NCBI GenBank assembly: GCA_039028635.1
Contig: JBCCHV010000001.1
Coordinates: 62,001-126,000, forward strand
Source of the DNA: Acidobacteriota bacterium
GTDB taxonomy: Bacteria > Acidobacteriota > Thermoanaerobaculia > Multivoradales > JBCCEF01
Reading direction: 5' to 3'
Length of the DNA stretch: 64,000 bases
Under the pieces are notes generated by a model. That model was not told where the DNA came from and did not search any database. It saw only the letters and a program-made list of their open reading frames with translations. The translations under genes and the position numbers were made by a program. Of the stretch, positions 8,179 to 18,537 are shown piece by piece; position 1 is the stretch's first letter; the number at the start of each line of letters is the position of its first letter.

Positions 8179-9672
8179 ATGAGCGCAAGCCGGAGTCGTC
8201 ATTTCTTTACTTTCATGCTCGTCGTCGGGGCCGTGGTTTTCGGCATGGTTCTGGCGGGGGGCCTTCAGATTACGCCGGTCGGCAATGCTGCCGTCACCGG
8301 TGCTGGCAACGCGATCACCGTGAGCGCTCCGGGCGGTACCCTGGGCTTTGCGGATCTCGCCGAAGCCGTCGAGCCGGCGGTGGTGTCGATCGCTGCCGCC
8401 ACCTTCGAGGAGCAACAGCGGCGCCAGAATCCGCTCGAGTTCTTTCTCCGGCCGCCGGGCCAGCGCGAGCGCCAGCGGCAGCCGGACGAGCCCCAGCGCT
8501 TCCGTTCGGACTCCGGCGGCAGCGGCTTCGTGATCAGCTCCGACGGCCTGATCGTCACCAATCATCACGTGGTGCGCGGCGCCGACAAGCTCACCGTCAC
8601 CCTCGGTGACCGGCCCTACGAGGCGGAGGTCAAGGGCACCGATCCCGCCACCGATCTGGCCCTGCTCAAGATCGAGGCCGGGAGTAGCTTGCCCTACCTG
8701 CAGCTCGGCGACAGCGACTCGCTGCGCGTCGGCGACTGGGTGATGGCCATCGGCAGCCCGCTGAGCCTCGATCACACCGTCACCGTCGGGGTGGTCAGCG
8801 CCAAGGATCGCGCCCTCGGCATTTCGGACATCTCCTTCGAGAACTTCATTCAGACCGATGCGGCGATCAACTTCGGCAACTCCGGCGGCCCGCTGGTGAA
8901 TCTCCGCGGCCAGGTCATCGGCATCGCGACGGCGATCAACTACGGCGCCGAGAACATCGGCTTCGCGGTGCCGGTCAAGACGCTGCAGGACATCCTGCCT
9001 CAGCTGCGCGAGGACGGCCGGGTGAGCCGTGGCTACCTCGGCATCGAGATCACCAACCTCGACTTCAAGGACGCCGAGGCCTTCCAGCTCGACTCGCCGG
9101 ACGGTGCGCTGGTGCAGGCGGTGGTGGCGGGACAGCCGGCGGAGAACGCCGGCTTGCGCCACGGCGACATCATCGTCCAGGTCGACGACCGGCCGGTGCG
9201 CGATACCCGCGACTTGATCAACTACGTGGCCTCGAAGCCGCCGGGAACCCGGGTCACCGTCGAGGTGATTCGCGGCGACGATCGGCGTTCGCTGCAGATC
9301 GAGCTCGGCGAGCGTCCTGGATTGGGTGAGCCGGTGGCCGCGATCGAGGACGATTCCGAGGGCGGCATCGACTGGCTCGGTATCGAGTTCCAGGGGCTGA
9401 CCTCCGGCCTGCGGTCGAACCATGGCATCGCCGACAACGTCAGCGGCATCTGGGTGACCTCGATCGAGCCGGACAGCGCCCTCTACGAAGAGGGGGTGCG
9501 AGTGGGAGACGTCATCGCCGAGGTCAACGGTCGCGACATCGAGACCGTGAACGACTTCGAGGCTGCCGTCGGGGAGACCTCTTCGGGCTCCTACGTGCGC
9601 TTCTATGTGCAGCGCATGGACCCCAACTCGAGCCGGGTGATCTCCTTCTTCGCGCCGGTCCGCAAACCCTGA
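8179..9672 (+). CDS. HtrA/DegP-type serine protease with two PDZ domains
   Basis: 497-aa periplasmic quality-control protease. An N-terminal hydrophobic segment (about 9-28) acts as signal or anchor. The trypsin-like domain carries the full triad: His130 in TNHHVV, Asp159 in TDLALL and Ser235 in GNSGGP. PDZ1 begins around RGYLGIEI (residue ~285) and PDZ2 covers the last ~110 residues (GIWVTSIEPDSALYEEGVRVGDVIAEV). A Gln/Arg-rich loop (about 75-105) matches the long LA loop of DegP-like proteins. SD AGAGGAAT precedes ATG 8179. It is divergent from rimP and followed by a clear terminator. Confidence 0.95.
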   Translation: MSASRSRHFFTFMLVVGAVVFGMVLAGGLQITPVGNAAVTGAGNAITVSAPGGTLGFADLAEAVEPAVVSIAAATFEEQQRRQNPLEFFLRPPGQRERQRQPDEPQRFRSDSGGSGFVISSDGLIVTNHHVVRGADKLTVTLGDRPYEAEVKGTDPATDLALLKIEAGSSLPYLQLGDSDSLRVGDWVMAIGSPLSLDHTVTVGVVSAKDRALGISDISFENFIQTDAAINFGNSGGPLVNLRGQVIGIATAINYGAENIGFAVPVKTLQDILPQLREDGRVSRGYLGIEITNLDFKDAEAFQLDSPDGALVQAVVAGQPAENAGLRHGDIIVQVDDRPVRDTRDLINYVASKPPGTRVTVEVIRGDDRRSLQIELGERPGLGEPVAAIEDDSEGGIDWLGIEFQGLTSGLRSNHGIADNVSGIWVTSIEPDSALYEEGVRVGDVIAEVNGRDIETVNDFEAAVGETSSGSYVRFYVQRMDPNSSRVISFFAPVRKP

Positions 9673-9698
9673 TTCGGGGCTCTTCCCGCAATCCCTCG

Positions 9699-9725
9699 CC
9701 GGCCCCGCTTCGGGGCCGGTTTTTT
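9699..9725 (+). terminator. Intrinsic terminator after htrA
   Basis: A 9-bp perfect GC stem (CCGGCCCCG/CGGGGCCGG, 3-nt loop) is followed by six T residues, 27 nt after the htrA stop codon. Textbook rho-independent terminator on the plus strand. Confidence 0.92.
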
Positions 9726-9806
9726 ATTGCCTGAGCCTCGCCGGCTTCCGGTCGGCGCCGCTTCTTTCATTGCCTGAGAAAGGGCGTCGCTGCGCTTGCC
9801 GCCGAC

Positions 9807-9815
9807 TGCTAGACT
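9807..9815 (+). promoter_or_regulatory. Extended -10 element, probably giving a leaderless mRNA
   Basis: TGC-TAGACT (extended -10 form, hexamer 9810-9815) ends 8 nt before the ATG at 9824, which has no SD. Transcription would begin at or within a base or two of the start codon. Confidence 0.5.
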
Positions 9816-9823
9816 CGCCGCCC

Positions 9824-11200
<1,377 letters not shown>

Positions 11201-13359
11201 GGCCCTGCCCGGCCGAGCACCAGGAAGGCGGCGAGGCCGGAGCTGACCATTGAGAGCACGATCAGGGCGCCGAGCTTGGCGACGGTCGGGTTGGCGGACA
11301 GGGTGAGGACCGCCATCGCGGCGCCGACGATCGCCACGTTGACGGCCACTCGCAGCGAGATGATGGCGCGGTCGCCGCGACCGAAAGCGAGATGGATGAC
11401 GTAGTCGAGGCCGACCCCCAGGCCGAGGGCGAGGAAGCAGGAGGAGGCCACGCCGAGGGCGAGGCCCGCCCAGCCGGCGACCCCCAGGACCAGCGCCAGG
11501 GACCAGGTGACGATGGCGAGGCACTTCGCCGAGCGGCGCCATTGGCGGGACGAGAAACCGAGCACCAGAAAGGCGATCGCCGCCGAGGCCAACACCGAGG
11601 CTCCCTGCGTGCGGACGACACTGGCGATCAGCACGCGGCCGCGCTCGGCGCTGCCGCCGATGCCCACCGTGACGGTTTCGCCGAAGTCCTCTCGCAGCAG
11701 GCGGGCGACCCCGTGCGCCGCCTGACGGGCGGTGCCGTAGCGGTCGTCTCGTACCGACAGCATCAGCCGGGTGGTGGTGCCCGGAGCATCGAGAAACGCT
11801 CGTAGCAAGGCCTCTTCGTTGAACAGGCGATAGGTCAGCAGGAGAAAGTCGATGCGAGCCCGGTCCTCGGGCGTGGCTGGCCGCGGTCGATTCGGATTCA
11901 GCTCCCAGGCGCGATCCCGCACCAGGTCGGCGAGGCTGAAGGCGGTACCGATCTCGGCGAGGGCTTCGGCACGGCTGCCGAGCTCGGCGAGGCGGGCGAG
12001 CGGCTCGGGCTCGCTCCAGGGACGGCCGTCGCGCCGCTCTAGGAGAACATCGAGGCGGTAGAGACCGGTCGATTCCCCCTGATACCAGGCGACGTCCTGC
12101 ACGATCGGGTGATCGGGAGAGAAGTTGCGCGTCCAGCCGTCGTCGATGCGGAGGCGGAGGATGCCGGGCAGCAGGATGATCGATAGGAGGACGATGGCGC
12201 CGCTGCCGAAGGCCGGCAGCGGCGGCGGCCGGAGGAGCCAACGCGGTCCGGAAAAGGGCGGGAGGCGACCGAGGACGAAGGGCACGACGCCGAGGGTGAA
12301 GAACCAGGAGAAGAAGATTCCCAGGCTCGCCAACAGACCGAAGATTTCGAGGGCGGGAACGTCGGTGAAGAGAAAAGACGAGAAGCCGATGATGGTGGTG
12401 AGGGAGGTGGCCGTGACCGGAAAGAAAACCCGCCCCGCGGCGCGCCAGGCGAGGCGTCGGCGGTCGGTCTCCGGGCTGGCCGTGCGCAGCAGCAGGAACT
12501 CGCCGAACAGGTGAATCTCGTCGGCGATGCCGAGGGCGGTGATCAGGACCGGCACCAGGGCGGTCATCAGCGACAGGTCTTGTCCCAGGAGGCGCAGCAT
12601 GGCGAGCGTGCAGGCGATCGCCAGGCCGACCTCCAGCAGGCCGAGGAGGGCGACGGGGAAGGAGCGGAAGACCAGCCAAAGGGAGGCCAAGACGACCAGC
12701 AGGGACCAGGGCAGAATCCGCTCGAGGTCGGCAAGGATGGCGTCGCCGAGGGCGTTGAGGACGATCTGGCGTCCGAGGAGGCGGACGCGGTATTCACCCG
12801 GGCGCCGCTCCTCGAGGGCCGCGGTGGCGGGATCGATGTGCTTGCCGAGGGTGCGCACGCCGCCGCCGGAGAGGGCGGTGACCTCGACGAAGGCGCTGCG
12901 TCCGCTGTTGCCGCTGGCGAGGCGCCGGATCTGCTGCGAATGGCGGCGCGCCGCCGCCACCCAGGCACCGTTCGGTGGTTCGAGGGGAAGAAGGTCGCCG
13001 GTTGCCAGTGCGCTGCCATGGGGACGGGACCGATAGAGCCGGTCCATCAGCAGCATGGCGAGGTTGTGATTCGACGACAGATCCTCGACAAAGCGCAGAT
13101 AGTCGTCCCGAAAGCGCTCCGTCTCGACGCCCGAGCGGTCGCTCTCGAGAGCGACGATGAAGCGCTCGTAGGTGCCGAAGCGTTGGCGAATCTCGGCGTC
13201 GGCGGCGAGCACCGGGCTGGTGCGCGGTAGGAACTCGCGGTCGTCGACCTGGATGCGCAGCTCCGGCAGCTGGCGGGCGAGGCTCCACAAGACAACTCCG
13301 CAACCCAGACCGACCAGCAGTAACGGCAGGTGACGTCGCAGGCGCTGCCTCATGGCCGC

Positions 13360-13836
13360 TCAGGCGCTTCCGGCGCCGGCGCAGAAGACTTCGACCGGGA
13401 AGCCTGCCGGCTGGCGAAGCAGCTCGCCGGAGTCGAGGGGATCGCCATCGCCATCGTCGTCGTCGAAGAAGTCCGAGACGGCCATCGAGTAGCGGCGCGA
13501 CACGGCGTCGTCGGGAATCACGGGTGGCGATACCGGGCGGCGCGCCCAGTGGTGGAGGGAAACTCGGAAGTAAGCAACACAGCGGGAGGAGTCATCGGCC
13601 GCGGACCAGCTCACGGCCCGGCGCTCGAGATCGATCTCGGCTCCGCCACCGGCAAGCCTGGGATTCTCCTGCCGCCACACCGGCACGGCGAGCGGCAGCA
13701 CTTGCTCGCCAAGCTCCCAGGTGCGGATGAAGGGAACCGGATCGAGGGGGCGATAGCGGGCCGTTCGCCAGCCGAGAAGGACGACGGCGACGGCGAAGAG
13801 CAAGGCCATTCGCCGGTGTATCGATCGAACCTCCAC
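13360..13836 (-). CDS. Small membrane-anchored protein of unknown function
   Basis: 158 aa, family not recognised. A single hydrophobic segment (about 10-22) at the N-terminus suggests a membrane anchor or signal. The rest would be periplasmic and contains an Asp-rich stretch (DFFDDDDGDGDP) near residue 125, a possible cation-binding loop. GTG start at 13836 with SD AAGGAG (10 nt). It is preceded by a near-consensus promoter and lies 6 nt before the MMPL exporter gene, so the two are co-transcribed. It may be an accessory subunit of that exporter; this is inferred from context only. Confidence 0.7.
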   Translation of the reverse strand: MEVRSIHRRMALLFAVAVVLLGWRTARYRPLDPVPFIRTWELGEQVLPLAVPVWRQENPRLAGGGAEIDLERRAVSWSAADDSSRCVAYFRVSLHHWARRPVSPPVIPDDAVSRRYSMAVSDFFDDDDGDGDPLDSGELLRQPAGFPVEVFCAGAGSA

Positions 13837-13867
13837 GTGGCCGATTCTCCTTCTTCGAATTTGTTTT

Positions 13868-13897
13868 ATTATATGAATCTAATCATGAGTCCGTCAA
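13868..13897 (-). promoter_or_regulatory. Near-consensus sigma70 promoter
   Basis: On the minus strand TTGACG (13892-13897), an 18-bp spacer and a perfect TATAAT (13868-13873). It drives the small membrane protein and MMPL exporter. This AT-rich patch is also the upstream region of the divergent permease gene. Confidence 0.75.
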
Positions 13898-13979
13898 AGT
13901 GGTTCTGGCCTTCGAGGTCCCTCACCGGAGGGCTGAACCGACCGGCGTGCCGACAGGAGGTCGTGGAGGGACTTTCACC

Positions 13980-16355
13980 ATGCTTGCCGAGCTGAACCGC
14001 GTCTGGCGTTCGTGCCGCCGCTCGCCGCTGGTCTCCGCAGCGATCGTCCTCTCCCTCGGCCTGGGGCTCGGGGTTTGCGGCGTGGTCTTCGGCTTCTACG
14101 ACCGCTTGCTGCGCGCCACTCCGCCGGTGGCTGGACTCGACGAGCTGGTCTCGGTGGCGGCGATCGATCGCCAGAGCCCCGAGCAGCTCCGGCCCGTCTC
14201 CTTTCCCAACTACCTCGATCTCGCGGCCCAGAGCGGCGCTCTGCAGGGGCTCGCCGCCTACTCCTGGGTGCGCGTCGGACTGGCCGACGAGGGCGTTCCA
14301 GAGGAGATTCTCGGCCAGTTCGTGAGTCCCGATTTCTTCACGGTCCTCGGGGTCCGGCCGCAGCCGGGGCGCGCCTTTGGGGTGGAGTCCGGCAGTGAAG
14401 TGGTCTTGAGCCATCGTCTCTGGCAGCGCCGCTACGCCGGCGCCAGCGAAACCGTCGGGCGACAGGTTCGCCTCAATGGCCATCCCTTCACGGTCGTCGG
14501 AGTGGCGCCCGAAGGGTTCTCGGGACCGGACCTGACGACCGCCTACGATCTCTGGGTCGCGACCTCCGCCTCGACCCCCATCCTCGGCAGTGAGGCCTTT
14601 GTCGAGAACCGCCACTGGAGCATCTATCAGCTGATCGGCCGCCTCGCTCCGGGCCAGGAGATTGGCGAGGCCGCCGCCGAGCTCGACCTGCTGGCCGCCG
14701 GCCTGGAGCGCGAGTATCCGGATGACAATCGCCGCTTCGGCCTGGTTCTCGAACCCCTCGCCCGCACCGCTCTGCCGGCGGCCCAGCGCTCCACCCTCGA
14801 GGCGACCGGCCGCTGGATGCTCGCCATCGGTGCTCTGGTGCTGCTCGCCACCGGCGCCAACCTGCTCGGTCTGTTGGTCGGACGCTGGCGTGATCGGCGA
14901 AGGGATCGCGAGATCCGCCAGGCCCTCGGGGCGACCCGAGGCCGCCTGATCCGCGGCCACCTGGCGGAGAGCCTGCTGCTCGGAGGCCTGGCAGCGGTGG
15001 CTGGCCTGGTGGTCGCGGTGCTGGCGGCCCGGGCTCTGTGGCGCTGGCGGCCGATGGCCCTCGAGGGCTCTGCCGTCGGCCTCGGCCTCGATCCCGGGTT
15101 GGTGATCTTCGCGCTGCTCTTGGCGACCGTGGTGATCGTCGTCAGCGCCGCGCTGCCGGTCCTGTTCGGCACTCTCTTCGCACGTCGCGACCGAGGCCTG
15201 CTGGCGGTGGCCCTGGTCCTTCAGCTGGCGGTGAGCGCCACAGCGATGGTCTATGCCACCTTCGCCGCCAGAAATCTGTCAGCGATGGAGCGGGTGCCCT
15301 TGGGCTTCGATCCCGCCGGTCTGGCCCTCCTTTCCCTCGATGCCAGCGCCGTCGGCCTGCAGCGCCCAGACGGCGAGGTCCTCTTTCGTCGAGTGCTCGA
15401 GACGGTGCGTGAGGGAGGGGGAGTGCAATCGGCGGCGCTGGCCCAGAGCCGGCCCTTGACCGCGCCGATCGTCTATCGCCAGATTCTGCCCGCCGAGGAA
15501 CCGGACGAGTCGCCTCGCGCCCTCACCGTGATGAGCAATACGGTCAGCGAAGGCTACTTCGCCACTCTCGGAGTTCCGATCGTCGCCGGACGCCCCTTTG
15601 AAGCGCGCGACGATGCGGATGCTGGGCGCGTTGCGGTGGTCAATCGTCGCCTGGCGCAGCAGCTCTGGCCCGATGTCGCGCCGGCGACGGTGGTCGATCG
15701 CAGCCTGCGGTTCCTCGGAAGGCCCGAGACCCTGGTGGTGGTCGGGGTGTCGGAAGATTTGCGGGTGACGACGGTCGACGAGGAGCCGCCTCCCTACCTC
15801 TACTTCCCGCTCGCTCAGGATTACTATCCCGGCCTCACTCTCCACGTGCGCGGGGAAGCGCCACCGGCGCGGCTGGCGGAGATGGTCCAGGAGCTACGGC
15901 CGGACTTGCCCTTGACGGCGGTGCGGAGCGCCGATGATCAGGTGGCGGACGCCCTGCGAACGGTCCGCTTGGCGGCCCTGGTGTTGAAACTGTTGGCGGC
16001 GGTGGTGCTGATCCTGGCGATGGTCGGAATCTATGCCGTCGCCAATGAGGCCGTGCGCCGGCGCGGCTTCGAGATCGCGATGCGAAAAGCCCTGGGAGCG
16101 GGCCCGGTACGTCTCGTACTGCAAATCCTGGGGCGCAGCTTCGGAATCGTTCTGCTGGGAGGACTGGTCGGCGGTCTGTTAGCAGCCCTGGTGGCGCCGT
16201 GGGCGGCGGAGAACCTGCCGCGAGCCGACTTCGGCGATGCGGCGCCCTACTGGTTGGCGCTGGCTCTCCTGGTGACTGCCTCGCTGGTGGCGATGTCGGT
16301 GCCGATCGTCCGGGCCCTGAGGCTGGACCCGATGACCTTGCTACGGGCCGAATAG
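13980..16355 (+). CDS. ADOP-type (MacB/FtsX duplicated) permease 1
   Basis: 791-aa permease with two MacB_PCD-FtsX repeats. The first helix (about 20-40) is followed by a periplasmic domain containing FPNYLDLAAQ, a Q.RRYAG-type block, VRLNGHPFTVVGVAPEGFSG and YPDDNRRFG. Helices follow at about 280-305, 330-360 and 380-410. The repeat has another periplasmic domain and three more helices ending with ALRLDPMTLLRAE. The hydrophobic segment after EIAMRKALGAG is characteristic. Such orphan permeases without their own ATPase are abundant in Acidobacteriota. SD GGAGGG, 9 nt before ATG 13980; an upstream 27-residue extension is rejected. No ABC ATPase is adjacent and the substrate is unknown. Confidence 0.85.
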   Translation: MLAELNRVWRSCRRSPLVSAAIVLSLGLGLGVCGVVFGFYDRLLRATPPVAGLDELVSVAAIDRQSPEQLRPVSFPNYLDLAAQSGALQGLAAYSWVRVGLADEGVPEEILGQFVSPDFFTVLGVRPQPGRAFGVESGSEVVLSHRLWQRRYAGASETVGRQVRLNGHPFTVVGVAPEGFSGPDLTTAYDLWVATSASTPILGSEAFVENRHWSIYQLIGRLAPGQEIGEAAAELDLLAAGLEREYPDDNRRFGLVLEPLARTALPAAQRSTLEATGRWMLAIGALVLLATGANLLGLLVGRWRDRRRDREIRQALGATRGRLIRGHLAESLLLGGLAAVAGLVVAVLAARALWRWRPMALEGSAVGLGLDPGLVIFALLLATVVIVVSAALPVLFGTLFARRDRGLLAVALVLQLAVSATAMVYATFAARNLSAMERVPLGFDPAGLALLSLDASAVGLQRPDGEVLFRRVLETVREGGGVQSAALAQSRPLTAPIVYRQILPAEEPDESPRALTVMSNTVSEGYFATLGVPIVAGRPFEARDDADAGRVAVVNRRLAQQLWPDVAPATVVDRSLRFLGRPETLVVVGVSEDLRVTTVDEEPPPYLYFPLAQDYYPGLTLHVRGEAPPARLAEMVQELRPDLPLTAVRSADDQVADALRTVRLAALVLKLLAAVVLILAMVGIYAVANEAVRRRGFEIAMRKALGAGPVRLVLQILGRSFGIVLLGGLVGGLLAALVAPWAAENLPRADFGDAAPYWLALALLVTASLVAMSVPIVRALRLDPMTLLRAE

Positions 16356-16367
16356 CCCGAGGGGAGT

Positions 16368-16400
16368 GCGAAGCGGATGCCCGGCGCGCATCCGCTTCGC
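16368..16400. terminator. Perfect 13-bp hairpin between convergent genes
   Basis: Arms GCGAAGCGGATGC (16368-16380) and its exact complement (16388-16400) with a 7-nt loop sit between the ends of the ADOP permease (stop 16355) and the secreted protein (stop 16408). No T-tract follows on either strand. Most likely a bidirectional 3'-end or stabilising hairpin. Confidence 0.6.
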
Positions 16401-16407
16401 TCGAGCG

Positions 16408-17016
16408 TCAGTCGGCTCCGGCGACCTTGACCGAGACGTCGGTGATGCGAACCGCGAGGACGCCAGGATTCTCGACATCCTCGAACACCACCTCGGTGAC
16501 CGGCTCATAGCGGGTGCCCTTCGGCGGCGGGAAGGAGTCCACCGCCTCGGAGCGCAGGATGACCGGCTCGAGGGTGCGGAACATCCGGCCCGGGAGACCT
16601 TCCGTGATCATCATGAAGTGCATGTGCATTTCCTGGACCGCGGGGAAGCCGGTGCCGGGGGTGATCTCGCGCAGGAAGCTACCGGTCACGGGGCGCGACT
16701 TGTCGAGCCAGACCGTGGTTTCGCCGAGGCCATCGACATAGCCGCGCTCGTTGTAGCCCTTGACGTTCAAAGGCAGGTTGCGAGTACCGTCGGTCGCCAC
16801 GTTGACGTTGAAGGAGCCGACCGAGATCGAGCCGCGAAGCTGGGCATCGAAGGTCCCCAATCCGGGCACATCGATGGTGGCTGCCTTGGTGCAGATGCAG
16901 GTTTCGATCGTGTCTTCCGGAAGCTGAGGAATCTGTCCTTTGCCAGCAAAGGCCGGAGCGGTGAGCGCCAGGGCGACGGCGATGGCTGCGACGAGCAGCA
17001 GGTTACGGGTGTTCAT
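16408..17016 (-). CDS. Secreted protein of unknown function
   Basis: 202 aa with a clear Sec signal peptide: basic MNTRN, a hydrophobic core to about residue 20, then APAFA-GKG as the cleavage site. The mature part contains a CIC pair and is rich in beta-type sequence (DAQLRGSISVGSFNVNVATD and later VAVRITDVSVKV-like ends). It has no lipobox and no membrane helix. I do not recognise the family. A good SD (GGAGG) precedes the ATG. It is monocistronic, convergent with the ADOP permease and divergent from the acyl-CoA dehydrogenases. Probably a periplasmic or secreted beta-sandwich protein. Confidence 0.75.
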   Translation of the reverse strand: MNTRNLLLVAAIAVALALTAPAFAGKGQIPQLPEDTIETCICTKAATIDVPGLGTFDAQLRGSISVGSFNVNVATDGTRNLPLNVKGYNERGYVDGLGETTVWLDKSRPVTGSFLREITPGTGFPAVQEMHMHFMMITEGLPGRMFRTLEPVILRSEAVDSFPPPKGTRYEPVTEVVFEDVENPGVLAVRITDVSVKVAGAD

Positions 17017-17391
17017 GCATTCCTCCTGTCAAATTCTTTGGGTTGAATGGTTCTGCCAGTTGGTTAGGAGGTGCTGCTTTCGGGAATGCCGACTCGACGG
17101 TCCTGCGGTGACCGGGGTCACCTTGCCGGAGGACCTGGAAGCGTCGGCGACGAGTTTCCCGGCCGCGGCGGAACCGTCCGCTGCCACCGGGGGAAGGATG
17201 TATGCCCTCATGGAAACCTCTATGTTTGGGCTTTCTTATTTTTGTAAGACCGAATAATTCTATATTCGAAAGTGTATGTTGTCAAGGCGAGCTTTCGGTT
17301 GACCCCCCAAGGAGCCATTGCTACGATCGATCAGGCCTGGACTGCAGGTTCTCTGTACGACTCCCAGCACTTTTGGAAGGAGCTCCGCTCG
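17017..17391. other. Intergenic region with inverted repeat 17251-17268 and promoter 17299-17327
   Basis: This 375-nt divergent intergenic region contains no convincing gene. On the plus strand TTGACC (17299-17304), 17 bp and TACGAT (17322-17327) form a plausible promoter for the acyl-CoA dehydrogenase operon, with a leader of about 58 nt. Some 30 bp upstream is an inverted repeat with perfect 6-bp arms, CGAATA-N6-TATTCG (17251-17268), in an AT-rich patch; it could be an operator. No promoter for the secreted protein could be assigned with confidence. Confidence 0.45.
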
Positions 17392-18537
17392 ATGGAGATT
17401 CAGCTCAGCGAGGAGCAACAGCTTCTCAAGGAATCGGTTCGGCGCTTCGCCGAAGAGGTGGTCAAGCCCCTGGCCAAGGAGATCGACCACAGTGGCGAGT
17501 TTCCGCGCGCCAACTTCGACCAAGCGGGCGAGCTCGGCTTGGCCGGTGTCTGCGTGCCGGAAGAGTTCGGCGGTGCCGGGATGGACACGGTCTCCTACTG
17601 CCTGGCGATCGAGGAGATCAGCCGGGTCTGCGCCTCGACTGGCGTCATCCTGTCGGTCAACAACTCCCTGGTCTGCGATCCGATCGAGAAGTTCGGCAGC
17701 GAGGAGCAAAAGAAGGAGATTCTGACCCCGCTGGCGAGTGGTGCTCAGCTCGGCTGCTTCGCCCTCACCGAGCCCGGGGCCGGCAGCGATGCGGCGGCCT
17801 TGCGCACCACCGCCGAGCGCGATGGCGACGACTACGTGCTCAACGGCGAGAAGGTGTTCATCACCAACGGCACCCACGCCGATCTGGCGCTGGTTTTCGC
17901 CAGTGTCGATCTGACGGCGGGGCATCGCGGAATCACCGCCTTCATGGTGCCGATGGATCTGCCGGGCCTGACCCGCGGCGGTCACGAGGTCAAGCTCGGG
18001 GTCAATGCTTCCGGCACCACCTGGCTGGCTTTCAAGGACATGCGGGTGCCCGCTTCCCATCGTCTCGGCGAGGAAGGCGAGGGCTTCAAGGTCGCCATGT
18101 CGACCCTCGACGGTGGCCGCATCGGGATCGCGGCGCAGGCCGTCGGCATCGCCCAGGGAGCCTTCGAAGAGGCCTGCTCCTATGCCCAGGAGCGGGAGCA
18201 GTTCGGCCGCGAGCTGGCGCAGTTCCAGGCCATCCAGTTCTACCTCGCGGACATGGCCACGGAGCTCGATGCCGCCCGCTTGCTGACCTGGAAGGCGGCG
18301 TGGGCCAAATCCAACCGCAAGCGCTACAGCCTGGAGGCGGCGCAGGCCAAGCTGTTCGCCTCGGAGATGGCGCAGCGGGTGACCAACAAGGCGCTGCAGA
18401 TCCACGGCGGCTACGGCTATACCCGCGAGTACAACGTCGAGCGCTTCTTCCGCGACGCCCGCATCACCGAGATCTACGAAGGCACCAGCGAGATCCACAA
18501 GCTGGTGATCGCCGACTGGGTAATCGACAAGGCATGA
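17392..18537 (+). CDS. Acyl-CoA dehydrogenase (short-chain/butyryl-type)
   Basis: 381-aa FAD-dependent acyl-CoA dehydrogenase, catalysing alpha,beta-desaturation of an acyl-CoA in beta-oxidation or branched amino-acid breakdown. The order is typical: N-terminal helices (MEIQLSEEQQLLKESVRRFA), FAD and substrate loop CFALTEPGAGSDA, NGEKVFITNG, then the C-terminal helical domain with QIHGGYGYTREY and catalytic Glu in IYEGTSEIHKL. Start ATG 17392 with SD AAGGAG; a 40-residue upstream extension lacks domain sequence. The stop codon overlaps the start of the second dehydrogenase (ATGA), so translation is coupled. Exact chain length specificity cannot be read. Confidence 0.95.
   Translation: MEIQLSEEQQLLKESVRRFAEEVVKPLAKEIDHSGEFPRANFDQAGELGLAGVCVPEEFGGAGMDTVSYCLAIEEISRVCASTGVILSVNNSLVCDPIEKFGSEEQKKEILTPLASGAQLGCFALTEPGAGSDAAALRTTAERDGDDYVLNGEKVFITNGTHADLALVFASVDLTAGHRGITAFMVPMDLPGLTRGGHEVKLGVNASGTTWLAFKDMRVPASHRLGEEGEGFKVAMSTLDGGRIGIAAQAVGIAQGAFEEACSYAQEREQFGRELAQFQAIQFYLADMATELDAARLLTWKAAWAKSNRKRYSLEAAQAKLFASEMAQRVTNKALQIHGGYGYTREYNVERFFRDARITEIYEGTSEIHKLVIADWVIDKA

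Noticed and set aside
17202-18533. One very long frame upstream of and continuous with the second acyl-CoA dehydrogenase
   Set aside because: The first part is an Arg/Gly-rich shadow of the first dehydrogenase; the real second gene starts at the ATGA overlap at 18534.
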